Shown here: piece by piece, positions 14,060-21,096 of the stretch
Layout of the letters: the number at the start of each line of letters is the position of its first letter
Numbering within the stretch: position 1 is the first letter of the stretch
Source: Phallusia fumigata
Lineage: Eukaryota > Chordata > Ascidiacea > Phlebobranchia > Ascidiidae
Assembly (NCBI GenBank): GCA_008931825.1
Contig: QXVZ01010704.1
Span: 1 to 21,096, forward strand
Direction of reading: 5' to 3'
Length of the DNA stretch: 21,096 nucleotides
Notes under the pieces: model-generated
What the model was told of the DNA's origin: nothing
What the model saw: the letters and a program-made list of their open reading frames with translations, nothing else
The model's database searches: none
Position numbers and translations under genes: made by a program

Positions 14060-17000
14060 GTTAGCCCAATCGGTCTATTATATGTCAATGTTTTGTTTTG
14101 TAATATGAAAATACATTAGTAATAACATTAAAAAAGTTTTTTATTTTTATTAATAAACTTTACCACTAAGTCAGGCCACTTAAGAGGGAAAATGATAAAA
14201 ATAGCCCAGCCATGCCACCTACTGAAACAAGGTCTCACAGAAAATTAGTTATAGCTAAGCAATGTACCAAATAAATTCAAAAACTATAGCTGTTGGGTAC
14301 CATTAAAAATGATCTATGGGCATAGTAAGCGCCACATTTCAATTAAATGTCTGTTGTAAATTCACCTGAAGGAGAACCTCTAAAGCCATTATTTTAGGCT
14401 GCCATTAGAACAGACATGGTGTGTTTGCATGGGTATACTTTAATGTGTATTAGATTATTGCCTTTTTAGGATGATTCATTTTGGGAAAAATTCATGGCTT
14501 TAAAAGCAATTAATGCAAGCACCAAGTAGAAATAAATAGTACATAACTTCCAAAATTTTAATATGCATGTTTTTTTTGCAGGAAGCGATGAAGGGACTGC
14601 GCAGAGGATGTTGGAGGCATTTTCCGGCAACTTGGAAGCTGCAGTTTCATCCTTCCTCGATTGTGCTGTAACATCTGGAAACAATCAAACCCCTTCAGGT
14701 AGCTTTACACACCTGTTACTTGGCAAACAAACAGTTACATACATATATATACTTGTTTAAGTGCTTTGTGGTTAGAGGTGGCTATAGTAGAATAGCTGGC
14801 CACTCTAGTATGGTTGTTTTGAATGTAGAATATGAATCCACGTCTTGAATTAATTTTGGTACAGTGACAAACATCATTGCCCAAAAATGTACTATTTATT
14901 TCACTTAAAAATGTACCCCCATGCCCTCTATTAGATATCATGAATGAGCCTTATTTGTGGTTTAAATGGTATTTATCACTTTTAATTTCAGAACGTCTTT
15001 AATTATATATTACAGTGGTTCCTGATGACGAAGTTAGAGCACCAATACCACAAACAAAAGGTTTGGAAAAGTACTCAAAAAACAGTATTTAACCATTTGT
15101 TTATTAATTATGTTCGAAAAAAATGAACTTAAACATATTATTTTGAAGAACGCATAGTATAAATAATTTCATCTTGTCATATGGGCCCTACATAATTCAT
15201 ACTATATGGCAACACAGGGGTTTTAATTGATGATTATGAGACATCACCACAGTGGATGGTACGTCATCGACCAAGATCTGTGTTTGATGGTTTTCGAAAC
15301 TTCAAATCAGAAGAAGGTAAGCTATAACCAAAATAAATGCTTTCTGCAGGCTTGTTCGTCATTCGAAAAGTACAGGTGCATTTGGTTTATTTTGATTGCT
15401 GGAACAAAATGCGTTACCAAAAGATTTAGCTGGTTGATATTTGGCTCCTGGTGATACGGATTTTTTGTCTGTAAACTTTTTATTTTAAAACAAAGCTGTA
15501 AATTATAATCTGTTTTTAAACACTTTTTGTTTTTATTTATACCTGGCAACTTACCATAGTAAATGATCAAATAAATTGTTTTAGATTTTTACCACTAAGC
15601 AGTTAAAGCAATAATTCAAGTGTCCTTAACAAGTATAGTCATGTTAAATGCTTTTCACAAGTTAAATGTTGCATAACATTGTTGGTTTAGTAGATATTGC
15701 ATAACATGGTTGGTTTATATTTAACGCAATGAGGTTTGTCTATTTGCAGATGCCAAGCCGGGTTCTAAAAGACTGAAACGCTTGGAAGATTTATTTCGCC
15801 CTCCACTTGACATAATGCATAAGGGAACATTTCTAACTGTAAGCTCAGTGAAGTTGCGTTTTTGCTTCCATTGTGTAACTCAGTAAATTCATTTCCTTGA
15901 TAGCTTTTATGCTATTAACACCACAGACGCAAATCCTGTGATTGTACAATAGTAAAGCTGTCTCAGTCGAAAGGTAACCCATGATTTGCAGCATAAAAAA
16001 TCAGTACTGTGATGTCATAACTACCGCCAATCGATGTAACATAATCTGAACAAAAATTACTCACTGAAGTCAAAAGTCCCCCCCAATAATTTTAATGCAT
16101 TTGTGCCACTGATTGAAGTCAATATGTATGTGTACAAATATGCTTTCCGCTTTTAAATAAATGCTGAAGTGTGCTAAACCAGGACTTCCCAAACTTTTTG
16201 GCCTGCGATCCCTTTTGATTTCTAAAATTTTTCTGCAACCCTTAACATTTAAAGAAAAAAGCAGTTCAGAACATACCGTTTGTTGATAGAGCACTTCTAG
16301 GGAGCAAAATCAAATATTCATTTTACTTACGCAACACTTTTTTGAAAATTGGTGTACTCGGGACCCACAAAATTCGTTGAAGGGTCGCAACCCCTTGTTT
16401 GGAAAGCTCTGTGCTAAACAATTAATTTGCAAACAAACTAGTTTGTCTTATAAACTGTTATTAGTAAAAATTTAGCGACGTTTTTGTTCAGGCCAAGGGA
16501 GATGGATGTATGAACAACAAGTGGTTAATAGTCAATGTGCAAAATATCCGGGAGTTTGTTTGTCAAGTTTTGAACAGGGATGTTTGGAGTAACAGCTCAG
16601 TGAAGTCTCTTATCAAGGAGCACTTTGTGTTCTGGCAGGTGTGTTTTGCTACATTATGTACCAAAAACCTATCAACTTGTGTAAAAGTAAGGTGTGGTAA
16701 CTATTTCAAAGACTGTTCATAAACTTGCTGACACATTATATTATTTTACATAGAGTATTTGTTTTCAAGAAAAACATTTTAGCACTACATTTACAATGTT
16801 CGTAACACTTCTCGTTATGTTGAACTAAACTGCCTTGTCATGGAAATTTACACATGGCACCGTCAGCACAAAACTGACACAATTATAGGAACCTTTTGCA
16901 TGTTTTTAATTGACAGGTGTACAGCGACAGTTCTGAGGGAGAGCGGTTTATGAACTTTTACAATGTCACAGAGTGGCCACATGTGTCGATCCTTGACCCA

Positions 17001-18876
17001 AGAACCGGTGGTAGATTGGCCATGTTTAAAGACTTCACAAAGGAGTCTGTCATATCACAATGTAAAACAATTGCTGCTTATTTTTTATTTGCTAATATTT
17101 TTTTTTTTAAATTCGAAAATTCTGTTTTAGTAACTGATTTTATTGAGAACCATGGAGTCCTGGAAGCGGATGATGGGCAGCCTCCATCTAAGAAAATCAA
17201 GGTATGACTGTGATTCACCTATTCATTAGGTGCTAACAAAGATACTGTTTACCCATAGATAATAATCCACATGTGGGTGGTTAGCTTAACCTGAATATTT
17301 TAAATTGTTAAATTACATCATATATTTCATTGATTAGAAGTCTCACTAATACTGTTGTATAAATGTTGACATATTCTTTACATTCAATTTTTTATGATAG
17401 CACTGTTTTATATTCGGTATGACGGAACTAGCAAATTAGATAAATTTGATTTTGGTAAATTGTGGGAAATGATTATTTCTTCTGAACATAAATGGGGAAT
17501 AAGGAAAAAGGGGTAAGAACCGCTGTGCTAGTGCAACCACCAAAAAACCTTTTTTAAATAAAGGTATACATGAAAGTAGGACAAAGAAAAATATATGCCT
17601 CAGATTTTGTATCATTTTAGCCATGTTTTTTTAAATACGATTACATGTAGGCCTAGTCCCGAAAGTACTTACCTGTTTTCCAGACGCCTTGGGCTTCTTT
17701 GCAAACTTCTGTTAAAACTTGTCTTTTTGGCCACTTTAGCATGACATTTGGGACTCAAGTGAGGAGATCCAAATGGCCGCGGCGATCGCAGCTTCTCTGT
17801 TGGAGACCAAACCCAATATTAACGAAGAGGACGTCGACGACGAAGACTCACTCTCCAACGGTTCCAACTTTGTGGACGCAAGCAGCGACTCGCGGGGAAG
17901 CCCCATCATTGTGGACGCCGAGGGTCCGGACCCTACGTCAAACGGTGCCAACTCAGACAGTACCACCGCAGGCAAGGCGCTAGTAAAAGAAAAAGCCAAA
18001 CCTGCGAGCGAAAATTCGAGCGTCAACGGACGTATCGCAGATTGCAACGGCGTTAAAATACCAGAAAAAGATCAGGAGTCTGACAATGGCGTGGACTCGT
18101 CGCCGCCAAAACGAAAACTAGTGAAAATTTTTCCGAAAAAATCGCCGAGCGCAAAAGCGTTCGACAAGTCGCATACGCGCTTCGTCCCTGTCAGGTGTTA
18201 CGAAACGGGATCGAACGGAGCGACGCGGCTTGACGTTCCCAACAGCTCAAATGGAACCGAACAGTCTTCAACCACGGCCAAGTGCAGGCTAATGCTACGC
18301 CTGCCTGACGGTAAACGTGAAAAGGTGGTGCTGCAGGAGGACGACACGTTGAAGGTACAAGTGTTTAGCTTTCATTAACTGTGTAGCTGTTTTGACATTA
18401 GTGTTAGAATGGGTTTAAAATTATGCTTTGTTGCGTTTGTCGCTTTTTACCCAGATAGATGAGGAAAATTGTTAGGTAAACTGCAAGTAACGTAATTTAT
18501 TTCACAGGAAAATAACTAAAGGTGCTGTTGATGATTCCAGGCATAACTGACCTGCCTTTTTAACCAAACTTTTTTATTCATATAGATGTTGTAACATTCG
18601 TCTGTACGAATTGTTTCTTTGTATAGTTTTCTAATTCCCAAACTTGGACCCCAACAAGGCCCTGTGACTGTGCCATACAGAAACAGGTTGAGTAACTGCT
18701 TTTGTGTCCGGCAGGATCTCATGCATTTTCTTTCAACGAAGAGTATTGACACAGACAAATACGAAGTGCTCACCAACTTTCCGCAGAAGCTCCTCTCCAC
18801 CATGGATCAGGCGCTCACGCTAAAGGAAGCTGGACTCTGTCCGCAAGAAACTGTTTTTGTCCGCGAGAAGTTATGA
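14023..18876 (+). CDS. UBXN7: UBX domain-containing protein 7 (UBXN7), complete, 10 exons
   Basis: UBXN7 is an adaptor of the AAA-ATPase p97/VCP. In other animals its UBA binds ubiquitin chains, its UIM binds NEDD8 on active cullins and its UBX docks on the p97 N-domain, bringing cullin-RING substrates to p97. All four domains are here: UBA about residues 1-47, UAS thioredoxin-like about 110-240, UIM about 257-272, UBX about 431-508. Ten exons join in consistent phases to 508 residues, close to the human protein (489). Signature strings include EVRAPIPQ, DLFRPPLDIMHKGTF, LNRDVWSN, HVSILDPRTG and EAGLCPQETVFV. The ATG is the first in its exon and begins the UBA helix. One oddity: the UBX loop reads FPQ, not FPR. 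Confidence 0.95.
14060..14581 (+). other. UBXN7 intron 1
   Basis: AT-rich intron splitting the UBA domain within a Gly codon. No element recognised. Confidence 0.8.
14582..14698 (+). CDS. UBXN7: UBXN7 exon 2: rest of UBA
   Basis: Encodes GSDEGTAQRMLEAFSGNLEA and AVSSFLDC; the MLEA-NLEAAV-FLD pattern is the ubiquitin-binding three-helix UBA. Acceptor TTTTTTTTGCAG, donor CAG|GTAGCT, phase 1. Confidence 0.95.
15016..15060 (+). CDS. UBXN7: UBXN7 exon 3: conserved EVRAPIP linker
   Basis: A 45-base exon encoding VPDDEVRAPIPQTK, nearly the same as the human stretch after the UBA. Acceptor ATATTACAG, donor AAG|GTTTGG (weak), phase 1 both sides. Confidence 0.9.
15218..15316 (+). CDS. UBXN7: UBXN7 exon 4: linker before UAS
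   Basis: Encodes GVLIDDYETSPQWMVRHRPR and SVFDGFRNFKSEE; RSxFDGFRxF is shared with vertebrate UBXN7. Phase 1 on both sides; acceptor AACACAG, donor AAG|GTAAGC. An ATG-led frame over this exon in another phase is a shadow. Confidence 0.92.
15669..15719. repeat. Short tandem duplication, 28-bp period
   Basis: TTGCATAACAT followed by TTGGTTTA occurs twice, starting at 15669 and 15697, in a UBXN7 intron. Probably a local replication slip. Confidence 0.7.
15750..15838 (+). CDS. UBXN7: UBXN7 exon 5: start of UAS domain
   Basis: Encodes DAKPGSKRLKRLEDLFRPPL and DIMHKGTFLT; LxDLFRPPxDxMHKGxF is the family signature opening the UAS domain. Acceptor TATTTGCAG, donor ACT|GTAAGC, phase 0. Confidence 0.95.
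16180..16411. mobile_element. hAT MITE with perfect target duplication
   Basis: A 232-bp element in a UBXN7 intron with termini CAGGACTTCCCAAAC and GTTTGGAAAGCTCTG, flanked by identical TGCTAAAC (16172-16179 and 16412-16419). The terminal design and 8-bp duplication are those of hAT elements. No coding capacity. Confidence 0.85.
16492..16638 (+). CDS. UBXN7: UBXN7 exon 6: UAS domain
   Basis: Encodes NNKWLIVNVQNIREFVCQVL and NRDVWSNSSVKSLIKEHFVF, the thioredoxin-like core strand and helix; the usual thioredoxin cysteines are absent, as is normal for UAS. Phase 0 both sides. Confidence 0.97.
16917..17061 (+). CDS. UBXN7: UBXN7 exon 7: UAS domain
   Basis: Encodes VYSDSSEGERFMNFYNVTEW and HVSILDPRTGGRL, the second half of the UAS fold. 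The donor GTAAAA opens a 69-base intron that is itself in frame and stop-free, so a retained form would remain translatable. Confidence 0.95.
17131..17201 (+). CDS. UBXN7: UBXN7 exon 8: end of UAS domain
   Basis: Encodes LTDFIENHGVLEADDGQPPS and KKIK. The join to the previous exon matches the human order (Q-V/L-T-x-F-x-E-H/NHG), which supports splicing of the tiny intron. Donor AAG|GTATGA, phase 0. Confidence 0.92.
17202..17739 (+). other. UBXN7 intron 8
   Basis: AT-rich, no element recognised; it separates the UAS domain from the UIM. Confidence 0.8.
17740..18354 (+). CDS. UBXN7: UBXN7 exon 9: UIM, disordered linker, start of UBX
   Basis: Begins with DIWDSSEEIQMAAAIAASLL, a ubiquitin-interacting motif with the Ala and Ser in the right places. 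About 155 residues of Ser/Asp/Lys/Pro-rich, likely unstructured sequence follow, with basic patches (PPKRKLVK) that could be a nuclear signal. It ends in KCRLMLRLPDGKREKVVL, the first UBX strands. Acceptor CCACTTTAG, donor AAG|GTACAA, phase 0. An in-exon ATG at 17773 is internal. Confidence 0.93.
18715..18876 (+). CDS. UBXN7: UBXN7 exon 10: UBX domain and stop
   Basis: Encodes DLMHFLSTKSIDTDKYEVLT, NFPQKLLSTM and EAGLCPQETVFVREKL, then TGA. The p97-contact loop reads F-P-Q where most UBX domains, human UBXN7 included, have F-P-R. Acceptor GTCCGGCAG, phase 0. Confidence 0.95.
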   Translation, partial: DLMHFLSTKSIDTDKYEVLTNFPQKLLSTMDQALTLKEAGLCPQETVFVREKL

Positions 18877-20100
18877 CACAAATGGCGTGTTCACTGTTAA
18901 ATCAAATTTGAAGGTCACAGTAGCGCCAATATGTAAATCAAACTTAAGGTTTCCTAAAATTGACCTATGAAGGCCTTGCCATTGATACTGTCTAGTCGTC
19001 ATTTCGATTTTGAAAAGTTTATTTGTTGTTTTTTGTATTGCTGCTATTCCATGTGGCATTCGCAAACTGCAGCTATTTGCCGAGGGCTTTCGTCTTAAGT
19101 CTAAATTGTTTACCTTTTCAGAAAAAAGTGGACAAACGCTTTAAACAGCAATGCAAAACAATCGCCGACCATTGGCTATCCAGCGTCTGTTGTTGCCGAT
19201 GGCGTTGCAGAAAAGCAAAGCCCTGTGCGTTACTTAGATTTTACAATTGTCGCCAGTTTTTTGTACGTCGATCGTTTTCGGAGCATTTGTTGATCATACT
19301 ACAGTTTACCGCGGCCGAAAAATATCGCACTTTTCCTCGCAAATTATGCTGTTTTTGTGGATATCATTGCAAGTTGTCGACTGGAAAACGTTGGGGCGTA
19401 ATTTACTTTCCATTTCAGCATTCCGAAACGGACCGCTTTCCAATAAACATGCAACACATCGTGTATGCATATCCTCAGGTTAAAGGCGAAAGTGTGATAC
19501 ACATCAAAAACGTTGTGGAGATGCAAACCAGGTAATTAAAGCTTATCAGTTATAAGCAGTCCAAATATTAATGGTAAGAGTATAAGAAAGGTTTTGTTTC
19601 CCAAATGCTTAAACCCTTACTGGCGTTTTTGGCTGTTTGTCGGTGGGTGGCGGTAAAGAGTATGCTGCAAGACTTGTTTTGGCGTCCGGGTACTTTAGCT
19701 GGGATTTCTACAATTGCACGTTTTTCGTATGATAGCTAATACATGAACAAGACTTTCGAATGAAGAAAAACATCAGACTTTCTAACAATGAAAAAGGTCA
19801 GGTCTGGATTTCATCATACGTGCAACTCAATTGAAATGTTTGGTACCAACAGGCATCAAGAATGGCAAATGACTCCGGAAAGTTGATGTACGTAGTCATA
19901 TTGTTTTGACAGTTAAACACACTTTGGTGCTATTAACGCAGAAGCCGCTGCTCTCGACTATGCTGTTGTATCTCCACATCTATTGAGTAAACACGTGAGG
20001 TCACATTTTGTTCCGTGAAAAAGATCGACATTGGTCATAAACAAAAGCAATTATGGACACCATGTATTTTTAATTTCATGAGCAATACATAAACTGGTTT
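18877..20100. other. Region downstream of UBXN7
   Basis: AT-rich DNA with the UBXN7 3' UTR and an AATAAA at 19442-19447, the nearest canonical signal I see. A 170-codon stop-free stretch ends at 19535; its inner part from 19123 is bounded by an acceptor-like TACCTTTTCAG and a donor-like CCAG|GTAATT. Its peptide is Cys/Arg-rich and unlike anything I know, and its first codon is TTG, so I do not call it a gene. Confidence 0.5.
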
Positions 20101-20760
20101 GATTACCGGACAACAGTCCACGCGCTTTGATGCAAGTAAAGTCACAAAGTGCGTGATTGGCCGGTAAATAACCTCGTTCACTTCAATGCAGGAACGCTGC
20201 GTTTGCGAACGAGGGGCCGTTTGCCTAAAATGGAATAGCGCGCCTGTGTGTCTGACGTGTTCCGAACCCAGAGCAGTGTTTGCACTAGCACAGGCAAAGA
20301 ACGCGCGCAGAAGCGGGTGTCTTACATAAGAAGCGCTCGACCGCTGGTGTCGTGTTGCGGTGGTTTAATTCAGCTCAGCTGTTTACTGTCGTAGTGTTGT
20401 TTTGGTTGAGCGGTCGTGAATGGGAAACGCCAGGCACAGGAAGCACCTCGTTACGACCAAAAGTATCTCAGCTCCATCAGCGCCGTGGCTTCGCGAGATT
20501 CTCATCGTTTGGCAGTAAAAGTCGTTTTTCTCCTGCGATGAGAAGCATGTAGATTCGTCGAATTCTCCTTATAAGTATGGTAGGCGGCCAGCCGTCCACC
20601 AGTCGTAAAATGCCCGCGCTTCGTGCTCGCGTGGTTGTGTTTATTGCTGCTATAAATACCAGCATCTACAGCGGCGCCTATTGAAAGCGAATAGTAGACT
20701 CGCAAAAAGCTGCTCATTTCAAACGTGGCCTGTGACAGTCCGACAGATACCGTTTTAGCT
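20100..20760 (+). promoter_or_regulatory. GC-richer stretch with CCAAT and TATA motifs, possible promoter
   Basis: Visibly richer in G, C and CpG than its surroundings. ATTGG (inverse CCAAT) lies at 20156 and a consensus TATAAATA at 20651-20658. A short ATG frame at 20420 starts MGNARHRK. It may be the 5' end of a next gene beyond the right edge. Confidence 0.3.
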
Positions 20761-21096
20761 ATTGGGGTAGGCGCGTTGCGTATTCGCTTGTATAGTGTGA
20801 TGTTGCGATTTTTCGTAGAAAACTAGACAATGCATTTTAATTTAAACTATAAATAAATGATTTAATCAGTATCAAATACCCATGTATGTTTTTCTTCTTA
20901 GTTTTTTCTGTATTAGCTTGGTGGTGCTTTCAAAAGTATTTTGGTATTTTGGGTGCTAAAATATTCCTACCTCCACAAATCTCAACACCAAGCTAAAGGT
21001 ATGTAAATGCATGCTTACTGGGAGTTTGATCTAAATTAGTTTATTTATTTGTGTATGTGTATATAACTGACTATATTCACATAAATTTTGCATTGT
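20761..21096. other. AT-rich right end
   Basis: No exon-like sequence, domain or complete repeat is seen here. If a gene starts just upstream, this would be its first intron or 5' region. Confidence 0.4.

Noticed and set aside
1..18876. Possible operon of MYO9 and UBXN7
   Set aside because: The 2.9-kb gap is far larger than the spacing of tunicate or nematode operons, and the functions are unrelated.
19023..19122. Signal-peptide-like start of the 170-codon frame
   Set aside because: It begins with TTG, not ATG, and the hydrophobicity comes from T-rich DNA; no animal start codon is available.
19713..19840. Loose inverted repeat (CAATTGCACG... with CGTGCAACTCAATTG)
   Set aside because: Pairing is patchy and the arms are far apart; no terminal motif or target duplication.
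1..21096. Search for tRNA, rRNA, CRISPR arrays, viral or toxin genes
   Set aside because: Nothing in the window resembles these; short repeats are explained by transposon remnants and tandem units.

Overview
The window is animal nuclear DNA: AT-rich, with short GC-rich exons separated by GT-AG introns of about 70 to 1,500 bp. It carries two protein genes on the + strand in tandem, the first cut off by the left edge. The protein sequences are clearly metazoan. Compact introns and a splice acceptor 22 bp before the second gene's ATG would fit a tunicate such as Ciona, but I cannot fix the species from sequence alone.

Region 1 (1-11088) is the 3' part of an unconventional class IX myosin gene (MYO9). 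I reconstruct 17 exons whose phases all agree. They give 1,197 in-frame residues: IQ motifs, a long acidic and probably disordered linker in one 1.1-kb exon, a C1 zinc finger, a RhoGAP domain with its arginine finger, and a basic tail. The motor head lies to the left of the window. The 3' end appears to offer two alternative terminal exons.

Region 2 (11089-14022) is intergenic: 3' UTR, degraded repeats, paired CRE-type sites and a possible TATA promoter. Region 3 (14023-18876) is a complete 10-exon UBXN7 gene (UBA-UAS-UIM-UBX, 508 residues), the adaptor that in other animals links ubiquitin and neddylated cullin-RING ligases to p97/VCP. Region 4 (18877-21096) has no gene I can support, though a GC-richer stretch at 20.1-20.75 kb with a TATA motif may be the promoter of a next gene.

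The introns hold mobile-element remnants: two copies of one tandem-repeat-bearing family (Helitron-like at one end), two hAT MITEs with perfect 8-bp target duplications, one degraded hAT-like copy, and a 67-nt pre-miRNA-like hairpin. A 313-bp exact duplication joined at a single N is very probably an assembly artefact. The two genes are not known to work together: MYO9 switches off Rho at actin, UBXN7 works in ubiquitin-p97 proteolysis. I see no sign of an operon or of a novel multi-gene system. The observations most worth following are the alternative MYO9 3' end, the hairpin, the in-frame 69-nt UBXN7 intron and the altered FPR loop of the UBX domain.
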